A stretch of 64,000 nt of DNA. Source: Labyrinthula sp. Ha. Lineage: Eukaryota; Sar; Bigyra; Labyrinthulida; Labyrinthulaceae. How positions within the stretch are numbered: the first letter of the stretch is position 1; every line of letters begins with the position of its first letter. Both the position numbers and the translations under genes were made by a program. Under the pieces are notes generated by a model that did no database searches, was not told the origin of the DNA, and saw only the letters and a list, made by a program, of their open reading frames with translations. Below are positions 21,495 to 34,166 of the stretch, piece after piece. Location of the stretch: assembly GCA_015227615.1 (NCBI GenBank), contig JAALGZ010000001.1, forward strand, positions 558,001 to 622,000, in the 5' to 3' direction.

Positions 21495-22529
21495 ACTTAA
21501 CCTTCTGACCTATATAACTCTTGAGAATAAGGTGCAGTTTGTGCAGAAAAAGCAACGATATTTTGGGCAATTTGCGAGTGGTCCCGGGGGCGTTCGGGGT
21601 TTCCCACTCTTGCCGAGCTCCCACCATTTTTTTCTCAAATTTTAGCGTCCCCACAACAATCCATGGAAAAGTGGAAACCCACAAAATCCACAGAAAAAAC
21701 TTGAGCATCACTGGATGCGAAAATCACTTCATAATAATCCGGATGGCGTTTTCTATGAAAAAGAAGTTGAGGAAGTGTCAGATACAAGTCAAGAATCAGC
21801 GCTGAACAATGAATCACCAGGTAAGAGAAAGTGAAACTTTAAGGATAGGGTGGAAAAGAATCAATCACATCCAAGTCTAGAATCCTGAACTTTTGCTTTG
21901 AATCATGTTCACGTACTTATATATTTTTTCTCTGAACAGCACAGATCTGTTCTCAAATTCTTAGCATTTTGCTCGAGATAATATATTTTCCATTGAATTA
22001 AATAAAACAGTGTAGATAAGTTATGTTGACCAGGTTTTCATTCTTTTTTTGTTGCTTTTTCTTAACTTGCAAAGTTTCTTTCCCTTAATTAAGAAACTCA
22101 GGTCTGAATTCTAAATTTTGGTTGAGTGCATTTTTTTTTATTGAAATTTCTTTGATCAATTCGGATCATTTCACTGCAAAAGGTTTTCTCTATATTTAAA
22201 CATCTAAGTACTTTCCAACACACTCTTCTTTACCCTTGTGCCAGACACATCCAACCTCAACATCTTTGACAATACTAAAAAATAATATGATTTTTTTTCA
22301 ATTACGTAGGATAGTGAGCATATATTAAGTTCATAAAGTTTTCATTTTGTTTTAATATTTTCCTTTAGCATAACCTCAACTTTCAATAATCTTTAGGCAG
22401 ATCTTCATTTTTGTTTGATTGTATTTATTTTCAATGTTTATTTTGGGACATTTTCAATTCAGCCAATCAGAATTGCGGAATGAATAACTCCGGAGTTATA
22501 TAAACAAATTCTAAATATAACTAAAAGGA
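21495..22529. other. Spacer with a GC-richer coding-like patch at ~21520-21835
   Basis: The patch is clearly less AT-rich than its surroundings. One plus-strand frame reads like protein (VQFVQKKQRYFGQFASGPGG, later KEVEEVSDTSQESALNN) with a single TAG in a CTCAAATTTTAG context that resembles this organism's splice acceptors. No ATG opens it and no donor lies 28-31 nt upstream of the acceptor. It could be an exon remnant, a SINE-like insert or the transcribed 5' region of the next gene. The remainder is AT-rich with nothing recognisable. Confidence 0.35.
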
Positions 22530-23324
22530 ATGAACACACGGCAAGTAAGACGTTTTGGGCCTATTCTTTGTGACTACTATCAGAGTCAGGTTAATAAAAA
22601 ATCTGAATTTGGTATGATAATTGTTCCAAAACTGGAGGAAACTTTAAGTTTTTCTTCTTATTTCTTGAAAACAGAGAAGGATCAAACGATCGCTTTCTTT
22701 CGTAGCATCTTCCAATTCCTAAAACAGGAGAAGAATTGCAGAGATTATCATTTTGCTATTCGTCCAAAAAGTTATGCAGATTATGCAAAGAATAGAAAAA
22801 CAAGGCGATCTTTTGGTAGCATGAATCCAAAAGAGCTTGGAATAGATTTAACTTGGTCTATCTTTCTTATGGCAAAAACTTTCGAATCAGAGCAAAAAAG
22901 GGAAGAAGACCAACCACCTGATGCTCTTAAAAATGTATGTGATAGTGATCTTGTTTCTTTTATGGATAAGTCAGGCAGATTAATTAAGAAAAACGTGACC
23001 TATGGTGAGTTAGTTGTAGAGAGTGATTTTAATAATAGTACTCGAGTAGTTTTAGATGCCCAAGGTCGTGACGTATATGTTGTTGTTAGCACTAGAAAGG
23101 AGGTTTATACAGTGTTCGATCTAGGAGATGAAGAATTTTATTCGTGCCTTAAATTGATAGCAGATATTTCAGGCGAAAATGATGATGTTTTCCAAGAAGT
23201 GAAGCTTAATTGCGGTGCATTTCAAAATATTAGGAGTCTTCACTTCAAGGTATGGATGCCAAGTAATATATTTAGAACGCAGAATTCGAATAATGTAGCT
23301 TTCCAGAAACTAAAGAAAATATAA
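22530..23324 (+). CDS. Conserved-looking protein of unknown function, 264 residues
   Basis: An intact frame with balanced composition and no low complexity. No signal peptide, membrane helix or coiled coil is evident. It looks like a soluble alpha/beta protein: the central part has EDQPPDALKNVCDSDLVSF and a run of beta-like segments (YGELVVESDF, RVVLDAQGRDVYVVVS, EVYTVFDLGDEEF). I recognise no family. Its stop codon ends one base before the stop codon of the convergent immunophilin gene, so their 3' UTRs must overlap. No intron is needed. Confidence 0.75.
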   Translation: MNTRQVRRFGPILCDYYQSQVNKKSEFGMIIVPKLEETLSFSSYFLKTEKDQTIAFFRSIFQFLKQEKNCRDYHFAIRPKSYADYAKNRKTRRSFGSMNPKELGIDLTWSIFLMAKTFESEQKREEDQPPDALKNVCDSDLVSFMDKSGRLIKKNVTYGELVVESDFNNSTRVVLDAQGRDVYVVVSTRKEVYTVFDLGDEEFYSCLKLIADISGENDDVFQEVKLNCGAFQNIRSLHFKVWMPSNIFRTQNSNNVAFQKLKKI

Positions 23325-23325
23325 T

Positions 23326-24819
23326 TTATTTTTCTGTCACTTCTCCACAATCCACAATGGTAACATCGGCTACAGGCTTGTCACTTTCAGTTGTCTCAAC
23401 TTGCTCCATTTTCTTAACAACTTCCATGCCCTTTACTACTTTCCCAAATACCACATGCTTTCCGTCTAAGTGGGGTGTTTTATCTGCAGTAATAAAGAAT
23501 TGACTTCCGTTTGTGTTAGGACCTGCGTTAGCCATGGATAATAGTCCAGGTTCAGTGTGCTTAATGGCAAAGTTTTCATCCGCAAACTTCTCACCATAAA
23601 TACTTTTGCCACCAGTTCCATCGCCTTTATCAAAGTCACCTCCTTGACACATAAACCCAGCGATGATTCTATGAAACTTTGAGCCCTTGTAAGTGTATTT
23701 TTCTTTATTATCTCCAACACATATTGATCTGAAATTCTCCACAGTCTTCGGAACGGTATCCTTGAACAACTCAAATTCAATTCTTTCGGGCTCATTTTCG
23801 CCAATTTTCACATCAAAGTACACAAAGACTGAGTCCTTATGCCCTTCCAACCCAACAACCATGTCTTTATCATCATAGAAACCTTTGCTAGTTTTGAATA
23901 ACTTACCAAAGGTCTCTTTCTCTCTTTTCTTACCATCAGTAATTCTCTTTTTTAGTACAGCGATCTCTCTCAAAGTAATTTTCTTGGTTGACTGGTTCTC
24001 ATCTATGGAATAAGCCTCCTTTAAATCCTTAGCGGCTTCCTTAAATGAACCATTACTTGAGTAGGAAAAACCTCGACGGAAGAGGGCTTTAACTTTTTGT
24101 GCATTAGTAATTGCTCCGAGCGCCAGCACATCTGAACACTTCGAAATTGCGGTGATATAATTCTTTTGTTTGATACATGCCTGTGCACTATTTAACAGAA
24201 TCAAAATTTTCAACTTCTCACCTTCTAATTTTTCTTCGTCAGATGCTTCATTCAAATAATTAACATAATCAAGCCCTCCTTCATAGTCCTCTAGTGCTCC
24301 TTCAAAGTCTCCTTCTTTAAACTTTGCTGTACCCTTTGTCTTGAAATCAAGAGCAGTCTCCATTCTCTCAGGAACAGTCATATCCCATTTCTCTTTAAGT
24401 TTATCCTTGAAATCCACCAGTTCAACATCAAACACAAGTTTTGCATTAGCTGGAATTTTCGGAGGACTTCCACTCTCTCCATATCCATACTTTGAGTCAA
24501 TTGTTAGCACTGCTTTTTCTCCCTTTACCATGGATTCAAAACCAAAATCCCAGCCCTTTATAACCTGTCCCCTACGCAAAACAAATTTAAAAGTTTGTCC
24601 CCGATCCCTAGAGCTATCGAACTTCGTGCCGTCCAACAAATATCCCGTATAGTGCGCAAAAACCTCCTGACCTTCTTGGGGTTTCTCCAAATCTTCACCT
24701 TCTGGCAAAACATATGACTTTTTCATGACTCCTCCATCCGAAGACAAATCATCTCCTGTCCCCACATGACTAAAAATATCTTTTAAGTCGTCTGGAATCT
24801 TGTCCATGTCAACAGCCAT
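23326..24819 (-). CDS. Dual-family immunophilin: FKBP-TPR-cyclophilin fusion (FCBP)
   Basis: 497 residues carry two peptidyl-prolyl isomerase domains joined by TPRs. The FKBP domain (~47-137) keeps the pocket residues: [32 protein letters not shown] and VFDVELVDF. The TPR region (~154-285) has three helical pairs, including [19 protein letters not shown] and [18 protein letters not shown], the type that can bind Hsp90 C termini. The cyclophilin domain (~333-494) keeps [15 protein letters not shown] (R384, Q392) and NGSQFFIT. At the position of cyclophilin A W121 there is H450 ([12 protein letters not shown]), as in Cyp40, which predicts weak cyclosporin binding. The FKBP-TPR-cyclophilin order is the class described from Toxoplasma (FCBP). 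No signal peptide, so cytosolic or nuclear. Confidence 0.95.
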   Translation of the reverse strand: MAVDMDKIPDDLKDIFSHVGTGDDLSSDGGVMKKSYVLPEGEDLEKPQEGQEVFAHYTGYLLDGTKFDSSRDRGQTFKFVLRRGQVIKGWDFGFESMVKGEKAVLTIDSKYGYGESGSPPKIPANAKLVFDVELVDFKDKLKEKWDMTVPERMETALDFKTKGTAKFKEGDFEGALEDYEGGLDYVNYLNEASDEEKLEGEKLKILILLNSAQACIKQKNYITAISKCSDVLALGAITNAQKVKALFRRGFSYSSNGSFKEAAKDLKEAYSIDENQSTKKITLREIAVLKKRITDGKKREKETFGKLFKTSKGFYDDKDMVVGLEGHKDSVFVYFDVKIGENEPERIEFELFKDTVPKTVENFRSICVGDNKEKYTYKGSKFHRIIAGFMCQGGDFDKGDGTGGKSIYGEKFADENFAIKHTEPGLLSMANAGPNTNGSQFFITADKTPHLDGKHVVFGKVVKGMEVVKKMEQVETTESDKPVADVTIVDCGEVTEK

Positions 24820-24904
24820 CTTCAGATCTTTCTTGTTGGCTCTACAATAATATCTTTAGTTTTCTAGAAAACTTTTGGGCAATCAAATCTAGCCCAAAAT
24901 TTTT

Positions 24905-25620
24905 TGGGCGTGTAGAATGACTACATTGGACACTCTGATAAAGGTTCTTGGAATTAAAAACATCATCAACAACACACCAACAAAGACACCAAGAGACATA
25001 TCCTATCTTGACACATACCTTGAATTGGACATGGAAGCAACCCCACCTATAAACCATCCAACTCCTCCTACATGTAGGATGCTACCAAGAGAGTACATTT
25101 ATGGATCTGAGCAATATCAACCAGAACGCACTAGCAACCGAAGTAGAGTCTCCCCATAAACGTGTCCAGAGCTTTGAAAAGATACAAGGACCAAAGAGGA
25201 GTCAACATAAGTCCACTCGTATACACCCAAGCCTTTCTCTCAGAAGACAACAGAATCCAAAGCACCTAAGAAAATTAAGTGAAACATAAGTGGAAGCATA
25301 AAAAGAGTTCAGAAGCTAGCAGATAAAGCTCATGCAACATAGAATCACCCCAAGTCAACAACTCATTTCCATCATAGAAAAACTTCTAGATACAAGAACC
25401 TTCATCAAAACTCGAAATCCCCCACCAACAATAAGAAAACATCTATAAGCAACCGTAAAACATCTAGAAACACAATGAACACATATCTAGACCCGATCCG
25501 AATACATCCTACAGAATGTCCCCAAATCACACTCCACAATCTTTAACAAATAAGCCAAATGCAACTTGATCAACTTCCTGTGTTCAAACATAGCCGGAAC
25601 TTAGTATATATCTTAGCTTG
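24905..25620 (+). other. A+C-rich, G-poor coding-like stretch, origin unknown
   Basis: The plus strand is strikingly rich in A and C with few G, unlike flanking DNA. Short plus-strand frames with protein-like composition follow one another (for example MTTLDTLIKVLGIKNI and ISPLVYTQAFLSEDNRIQS). No family is recognised and no intact gene is present. It may be the relic of an old element or a dead gene. Confidence 0.35.
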
Positions 25621-28600
25621 AACGCACTTGGACAATATCTCAACCATCTGGATCATATTAAGGGCCGTGGCCGTTTATATGGATACACGTCATGATTCTT
25701 TTACCTTCTGTTCAATAAAGGAGAGCCTCGGAGTACCAACAAACCAGTAAAGCAAATTTCCATGCGCTAATGGAAGGATACCGTAAATAGTTAAGTAAAT
25801 AGTCAAATAATACCTGGTAGTAGTACCCAGGTGAGCATGAGGATTAGGTCTTAGTCCCAGTTAACTCACTATTAAAGTTAGATTGGATTTAAAGAAGCTA
25901 CTAAAACATAAAATGAGTGCCAAGAGTTCGAGGAAAGAGATGAGAATGAGTACGAAAGAGATATTGTCCAACAAGAACCCCATTTTACTTGTTTAACCAA
26001 AACCACATGATTAAACCTGAGTTGAGTAAATGTGGCATTCTTAGCTTTTCAAGACAAAGAGAAAAAAATAATTATGCAATTCTAATTTATTAACACGAAT
26101 TAAAATTACTTGCACGCGGGAAGCGATAGCTCACTCCTCAGCATGCTAAGATCATTTGCTTGTGATAAAGCCGACCCGGAACAGTTAAACTATGACAGTA
26201 CGTTCCTGAAGGGCTTAAGCCGATTTTCTAGGGGAAATAAGTAACGTTGAGGGGATAATGGTAAATGAAAATAAGAGCTACAATATTGCCGAAATATGAT
26301 TCAAATAATTGCTAGAACTAAAGTTTCATATATCTGGGTTTTGAGAACCCATCTCTCGTATTTTTCTTATAGAGGGGTACAATATTTTCCCAACTAAATA
26401 AGGTTCTTTTCATACTTCTCTTGTAAAATCTCCACGATTAGTTCTCCTATCATAAGATATGAACTCATTGAATAGAGAAGGTGTGACATGAATTAGAATA
26501 TTAAACCATGCTTTCTGTCCTCGTTTATTTTTACATGCTTAGTGTAGCAATTTCCACAACATATGTTTGTTTGCTATTTTTTTTCTTACACAAAAGTGCA
26601 ATTTTGAGTGATATGAATTCTTGTAAACGGCTTGGAGAACTTTGAAATGGGGAATTGCATTATATTCAGTAAGGGTTTATCTATATTAAGCTAGATATCT
26701 TAGTTATAATGGCCATTTGAGATTTTGCTGTTCATAATTTGAGCGGAAACCTTTGCTTCTTGGAAAGAAATATGTAAAAATCAGCAGTATGAGCAGATAT
26801 CGACCTAGTACGCATATAACGAAGTTGTTCAGTTAGAGCTTTTAGTAGAGGTGTTTGAAGCATTCAACTTTGCTTAAGCCAGTAATAGTAAGAACCATGT
26901 GAGTTCATATATTTTAAAGTGGCTGAAACCGAAAGTTAATTTACGAAAAAATACTTTGGGGGAATCATAGCAGTTTCAAGTTCATTTCTCACTTGTTGTT
27001 ACACATAAAATATTGCTGGGTTTGCTTATTGAAATAAATATACTTTCCATGTTTTACGCCCACTTACTATAATTTAAGCTTTTTAAGGTTTTTTCAAACT
27101 GAAATAGATTTGATGAGACCATACAAAGCAAATGTTCATAGCTCTGTGAGTTGAAGTCAAAAGGGAGGAATGCAATATATTTAGCTACCAGGCTATTAAA
27201 TATGTTATTATTTTGCTTGACGATATGGAGTCAGGAAAACTCATGATTGAGGAAATGAAGAGTCTCAAAACTCTTGCATCAAACTGGGATACTCCAATAA
27301 GTATCTCCTTGAGATCCATAGTCGTCCCCTCAAGAAGTTGTTCAGTAAACTGTTAAGCTTATTCCTCAATGAGTTTATTCATCAAATTTTCTACCAAATT
27401 TCCACTGCAAAATTTATAACAAATTCAACGTTAATCAATCGTTTAATTTAGCTGTGCTACTCACACAGTTGCTAGCAAAGCTTTTTATAATGCTAAATAG
27501 ATTTTCAGCGAGGCCTAATTCTACACAGATTTTAAATTTCTGCAATATTATGTGCATAATTTTAATACGTTTCTACTGGTTTAAGTTATGGTCGGTTACT
27601 CAGACCTATAGATGTAATCACAAATAGAAAATTTTTCTGTATCTACAACAGAAATACTAAGATAAACTATGATTCTCGGGAGATTCCTTAGCATAAACTA
27701 CTTTACTCAAATATTATTTTATCAATTTATTCGACTTTTCCTTTAAAGTAAGAACTTAACCGCAGACAAGACACAGGTTGTGAGGTAAAAATAAAACAGA
27801 GTAGAAAAGGGATTTTTAAATGATTAAAGTGTTAAAGGAGTTTAGAGAACTGAAAATTACAACATATATATTTTCTAATTATAAGTTATTGCATACATCG
27901 ATTCTCTCAAATGATAGAACAGTTGTCGATTGCGGTCTATAGTTCATATGATATAATTGAGACAGCTAGAATACAGAATTCTACCTTAAGGAAATGATCG
28001 ACATTTCACGCCTTAAACACAGATTATAGAAAATGTGTACTTAATATCTTCATATAATTTGCAAATCAAATTTTTCGCATTTGAGACTGTTATTTTAACC
28101 CATATAGATAAGGTGAAAGGTTCTGACTAGGAAATTAAATAAAGTCAACATACGATTAAGAATAATGATGGTGACACTGTTGAAGACAAGAGCAGAGCAA
28201 GAATAAACCAACAAGATGGTGAAAGCTACTAAGTGTAAGGTTAGTGGCATAGAAAATGAATACTTAAAACGTGTTAATATTAGGGTGATAACTTAAAATA
28301 TTTAGTAGCTCTGTGCTGGTACTGATGCAAACTGAAACTTGGGACAGGGTTATAAAAGTTCGCAAGGCTTTCGCAGAGGTTTTTCTTTGTTTCAGCTTTC
28401 TTGTTAATTAATGTGTAAGCCAATTTATCTCTGATTCACTTAACCCCGTATATCTTAGCATTAATGCTTATCATACATCAATAATACATTGTGTATATTT
28501 TACTATATGGTTTTAGCGGTTTATCTCACAATTCCATATCTAGAAAATCGCTGTTTCCTTACCAATATAGTCATAATCATTCAAGACACAATAAGGCTAA

Positions 28601-31600
28601 CGTAGTACAAATTCAGCGCCGCAGTAATCTTAGTTCTCACGAATAGCTGAGCTCTGACATATAAAGTATATTTTAGAAGATTTGCTAAGCTATATAATTA
28701 AGCAAAGAACATCCATTGATACGAATTGGCAATAGATAAGTCAACAAAGTTTATTATATAAATTTTTAGGGATATTTCTGTTAATATTATTCAACTGAAT
28801 TGAACCTTGGCAAGTCCCGGACCTGTTTTACCTTCATCAGGCCATGCATTTAAGCTTGGAGGATTGTGACTCTTCACTGAGACAACAGTTTTAGAATCCA
28901 TGTTTATCTAGAGAAGGTTGAAGTATAGTTTATTGATTTCTATAGGTTAGAAATGCCTTACAAAATGTCTATGACCTCAAGAATTATTAATAATAGCAAG
29001 TACTAGCCGATCATTCGGCTAGTGAATTAATTCCAGAATTCAGATTTTATAATCTTTTTGTAAGACAAGTTGAACTTAGCTTTCAACTAGCTCTAAATTC
29101 CGGAAGACAGATGGAACCGCTCCGTAATATTCCAGTTGAATGACATACTCTACAACTGTAAATCTACTGCTTTTCTTATACAATACCTAATTTATAATAC
29201 TGGTAGCATAAAATATATATATCGCTTGGTGTCTATGCAAAATATTCCCCAATGATATATAGTGGAGCGCAAAGACACTGTAGCATTAGAGTGAGGCACA
29301 AGAATTGTGATTCCTAATGAGAGTTCTAACATAATGATGAGTTGCAACTGGACATTGTTATTTCACGAAAATTAATAAATGTTCCTTGGATCTTACACAA
29401 TGAGGTTGCATGAAAAAGATTAGGCTTTGATACATTCATCTAAAATTGAACATGTTTCATTCTGAACATCTCTCTAAATGGTATTTTACTGGTACCCTTG
29501 TAATAATTCACAGACAACAGCTAAACAAGAACTGCTTTTAAATGCAACTGATTCAGTTAAAAAACGTAACATATATTCAATACTTGCATTTGTTGAACAC
29601 ATGACGAAAGCTTTGCTCCTAAGCTCTTAAATATGGGTTTTTGTAGAATTACCCTCATATTGATAATGGGGTGAAATTAGTCGGATTTGTGTTCAGAATT
29701 TTTAAACCTCGAAACCTGGTGCTTCCGCAGTTTGATACAATTGTGCAATGGCGAACCCTGTTATATGGTAAGAACTTAATTTTAAGTAATTATTTCGTGG
29801 TTTCAGTTGGCGACAAGAGTCACAATTATTTCTTAATTTTAACACCACCAGTACATACCGAGTATATACACCATGTATTAATAAATATTACTGTATACCT
29901 ATCTTCAACATATTGATTTAAAAAACAATATTGGCTCACACTACACCACATATTTATATTATGTTTTTATAGCATTTAACTTATATATATATTTTAATTT
30001 TTCCTATTCATAATATTTTAAATGAAACAAAATATAGCTGAGGTATTCATTAACTTTTCCCAAGCTACCTGAGTGTCAGTTAGTATCATATTCTATGCTT
30101 GGTTTGCCGAAAAGAGATTTAGATATGCAAGCTGAAAGTCAAACATGATTTACACAAAGCTTACATTTTTAGAACCTTTCGTTTTTTAGCTTTGAACTCT
30201 TAAGATAACAGTATTAAAGTACATCATTTTCATTACTGCTTTCTCTATCTCTCTAAGTCCTCACCCCAAAGTTTCTACTCAATAATCTCTCTTAAGGGAA
30301 AACTGATGTTTCTTTATTTGGGTCTAAAGAGTTTAATCCAGGAATCGTGTATTTCGTAGCTGTAGCCCGAGACAGAATTGGAGATCACCCCATTCAGTTT
30401 TCAAAGCTTATATTTTTTGTAAACTTTACAAAATCTTTAGTTTTGTACGTTGCATTATGTTTCAATATACAGAACTTATTAGACATATATAGATACCCAA
30501 CATGAAATCCAAGGCAATATCTTTTGTTTTTAATTAGATTATCAATGTCAAGGTGCGCTAAGATACTTCTTCATCAATAATGGTATAGGCAATGTCTGGA
30601 ATTGCAGAAAATTTGGCATTGATGCGGAAATGTCACATTTGCTGCCCCAAAATTCACTGAACTAGATTGATATTTCTATGCTGTGTTTCCAGAGACTATA
30701 CTGAAAAGAAAAAGATGTTTTTTCTATATAATATTCATTCCATTGATTGCCAAAGGATGGCTACTGAAATTGGAAGATGATTACAACGATAAAGTTTTAA
30801 GACAGGCAAAAACAAATTCCAAAACTGGGAATATTGTGAAATATCATCTCCAAAATTTGAAATATTAGAAAGATTTCTCAAAGCTTTATCATGGGTCATA
30901 CAACACTTCCCATGCAAAGTTTATGTGCTTTCAAATTTTGTACCAGTTCATTACCGTATATGAAGAGATGCACTGGTGGATTCTTAGCCTCACTGAGAAG
31001 AATCAAACATGGAGAGATGAAGCAACAATTCGGCCGGATGGGGATTAGGTGGGTAGACTCGAAGGGTTTCTGCATTTTATCGAAAATTGGTCAGGGTATT
31101 TTGAGAATTTGGTTTGCTGTACAGCTTATTGATACTCTTGGCAACTGTACCCCTGGACTATGGAGACTGGGGCACAGCAACTGGTACAAAGTGCAGATGT
31201 ATGGCTTTCCGTAGTCTTTCGGGGTAGGGCAAAGTTTGAAGTTTATGGTGTTTCAGTTCTTAATCTAAGTTTTCGTGGCTACCACATCATGGCCCAAGAG
31301 CAATATTTTGCTGTTATTGAAAGGCATATGTTAGTAAAACCCCAGCTTAAGCTTTTCTAGTTTCATACTATTTTAATCAGTTTTCCATTGTGTTTTTAAT
31401 ATTTTTTATACTTTTTATCTATTCCGCCTTGAGAATGTGGATATCTACCTTAGTTTTCAGATATTTGCTTTGTCTTGGTTGGAGGGGAATACTCTCTACC
31501 TTCAAGGCTTGGTAATTTCCCTCTTGATGTTAAATATCTTCGGTTATCAAACTGAGTACCCTAATGCTCTTTGATCAGTGTAAGTTTCTACCTTTGTTCT

Positions 31601-33104
31601 TTCTAGTTCTGAATAGTGCTTTATTGCTTAAGATAAACATTATACTCTTCAACTCATCCATGGCGTTTCTTCGTTTTCACAAAGAATTATTTTTTTATCA
31701 CTAGTTGACATAGTGTTTGTGCTACCAGAAAGATCTTACTCGTTCACAAGTTAAACCTGTGAACAATTCGATTGCTCGACTATCTTAGGCATCATTCAAG
31801 TTGACAAGAACATGCTGGTATTTGCCCAACCAGTTAGATTTGAGACCTCATGTATCATCTTGAAAGTGCTTCTGGTCAGAGCTAGCTCATTTCATCGTTC
31901 TTTTCTATTTCTCGTGAGCCGAGCCATTTAATTTGTATCCTAATCCCATGTTTTGATATGTATTTCCAAGTTGAGCGTAGGCCTCTAAGTAGAATCCTCA
32001 GTTTTTGGTATATTGTGATATGATAGTGCAGATAACAGAAACCTACCCACGCTTGTTAGCCAAGAAAATAAATAGTTTGGTTGAAAAATTTTAAGAACTG
32101 CTATCACACGATAAATTGTTCTTGACTCCTAATCTTCATCTATCTTTTCGGGTTTCTGAAGCATAAATTTGAGAGAAATTTTCAGAAATTATGACCTTGT
32201 TTAAAACTTGTCAGGCATATCTTATGGCGCCTGAGGATATGACCCTTTTCTTTCTATCCTTTTAATATTTCTATCTAATATCTTCAAAAAAATGGATATT
32301 CTAACAGGTTTTTTGATTTGATTCAAGAAAAAGACGCTAGAAAATTCTTGTACTTGCTCGGAAAAGCAAGTAAGAGCTGGAGCCGCTATTTATATTTCTT
32401 TATGTAATTTGACAAGATAACTTAATACACTTTGTTCAAGGTGCTCCCTCGTTTCAGTGGAAACAACCGATTGTTTTATCTATTAACATCATATATCTAG
32501 GTGAGAACTTCTTTATCAAAACATTATATCTCCTTGGATTCTACCTTTGACAACAAGCTCTGCCAATGAACTCTATAAATAGGAATATCGTTTTCGCGTT
32601 GTGTTTTGTGTTATTTAATAACCTTCAAGATTATTTCAACTCGGGATTTACTAATACTTGAGACACCGAAAAAATTATTTTCCCGAACTTCCCGAGAAAA
32701 TACCGACTCGTTCTTATTTAGCCATTGGGTAAATAAACTTTGGCTTATTTTTCTACCATTCGATTCTGAGTTCTGTTCAGTCTAGAATGGTTCTACCAAA
32801 TATTCTCTAAAATAATATCTCTACCGGAATATCCTTACATTTCAACAATACCTTAGAAAAGAAAATCACATTCTGTGGAAGTATCGTTTCTGGTACTGTT
32901 TTGTAATTCTAATACTGACTCTTGTTGTCCCTGAAACAAGCTGAAAGAATTATCTAACTCTAGAACACTTTACTTTAAACCAGCAAAGCATCACGGTAAT
33001 CAAATCGGTTTGCGAAACATGCTCGTGATGAACTAATTTCAGCGTATTCGGGTTTAGACACATAACAAATATTTACGAGATATTATAAATACCAAGAGAT
33101 ACAA
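25621..33104. other. 7.5-kb stretch without recognisable gene
   Basis: AT-rich throughout. Short frames around 30.7-31.4 kb are somewhat protein-like but conflict in frame and match nothing I know. A GC-richer segment near 26.1-26.25 kb has no recognisable RNA fold. No repeats shared with the rest of the window were noticed. Confidence 0.45.
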
Positions 33105-34166
33105 ATGAGTTGTTCAAAGTCTTTTACAGGAAACAGTTGTGGATTTCAAGGAACTTGTGTGAACGAAACTTGTGTTTGTAATACTTTATGGGATAGGTCT
33201 TTAGATTTTGTTTTTGAAGAAAGTTCTGCTAATTCGGAGTTATTACAACATCAACCTTGCAACCAAAGCGTCACTCTAACCCGTGGTTTATATGGTATCC
33301 TAGCTATGTTGTCTGTGGGACTAATAATTCTTCATCTAGCTCAAGTTCAAAGAAAATCCCAATTAAAACGACTTCTACCACTTTTAATAACTTATGGAAT
33401 ATTCCTTGGTTTCTCTGTGTACAAACTCTTTTTTATTGACGCTTTTTTTGGACACGATTTTACTTTTACTATACTTGGAAGTTTTGGTTTTTTATGTTCT
33501 CAACTTTCAAGTCTTGTTTTTTTTTCAAAATATATTGATTATCAACTTCGACAAAGACAATTAAAACCTTGGATAATTGGAAAAATGAAAAAAGGAAAAG
33601 TTATTCTAAAGTTAGTGTTTTTAATAGACTGTACTGTTTCTCTTTTATTTTTTTTAAGTTCTATTGTAAGTAAAGAAAAAGCTTCAAATGTATTTAGAAG
33701 TGGTTTATATATTTCTAGTATACGAGCATTTAGTGCAATTCTTGGTGTTCAATATTTAGCTTCTTTATTAATACAAGATATGAAAGCAATGGTTCGTTTA
33801 TTAACAATAGCAAATAAAAAAACTCAATTTATGAAAAGAATAAAGTCTATTCAAAATATTAGAGTTCATGTTATTTGGTTTAATCTCTATATGTTGACTA
33901 TGTTTATTCTTGGTGCAACTTTTAGTAAATTCTTGAGTTTATATAGTTATTTTTTTCCTATTTTGGTTTTATTAGGATATTTGATGAGTTTTTTAGTTGT
34001 ATGGAATTATCAACAAGATAGATTATTGAAGTCAAAGTCAAGAAGTAAAGAAACTAAGAATACAAGTTATCTTCAAAGTGGATCTCAGATACTTTCAATT
34101 GCTAAGTCAACTAAGAAATCTAGAACAGAAAGTAATGTTTTACGTAGAACTGCTGTATCTGTATGA
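33105..34166 (+). CDS. Seven-transmembrane protein with N-terminal EGF-like segment
   Basis: 353 residues. The N terminus holds a short EGF-like cysteine pattern (C12, C18, C23, C25 in CGFQGTCVNETCVC). Seven hydrophobic helices follow at approximately 58-80, 90-112, 118-142, 164-187, 199-222, 254-276 and 282-304. The C-terminal tail of ~50 residues is Ser/Lys-rich (KSKSRSKETKNTS, STKKSRTES), a possible phosphorylation region. No signal peptide is seen, so the first helix may act as signal anchor with the EGF-like segment outside. The layout resembles a G-protein-coupled receptor, but I see no family-specific motif (no DRY or NPxxY). Codon use becomes more AT-rich after about residue 120. Receptor function is inference. 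Confidence 0.8.
   Translation: MSCSKSFTGNSCGFQGTCVNETCVCNTLWDRSLDFVFEESSANSELLQHQPCNQSVTLTRGLYGILAMLSVGLIILHLAQVQRKSQLKRLLPLLITYGIFLGFSVYKLFFIDAFFGHDFTFTILGSFGFLCSQLSSLVFFSKYIDYQLRQRQLKPWIIGKMKKGKVILKLVFLIDCTVSLLFFLSSIVSKEKASNVFRSGLYISSIRAFSAILGVQYLASLLIQDMKAMVRLLTIANKKTQFMKRIKSIQNIRVHVIWFNLYMLTMFILGATFSKFLSLYSYFFPILVLLGYLMSFLVVWNYQQDRLLKSKSRSKETKNTSYLQSGSQILSIAKSTKKSRTESNVLRRTAVSV

Noticed and set aside
23466-24652. Extra open frames on both strands inside the immunophilin gene
   Set aside because: They are shadows of a 497-codon gene with two fully conserved enzyme domains.
30683-31360. Run of short plus-strand frames suggesting a reverse-transcriptase or integrase relic
   Set aside because: No motif in order could be identified; the impression rests on composition only.
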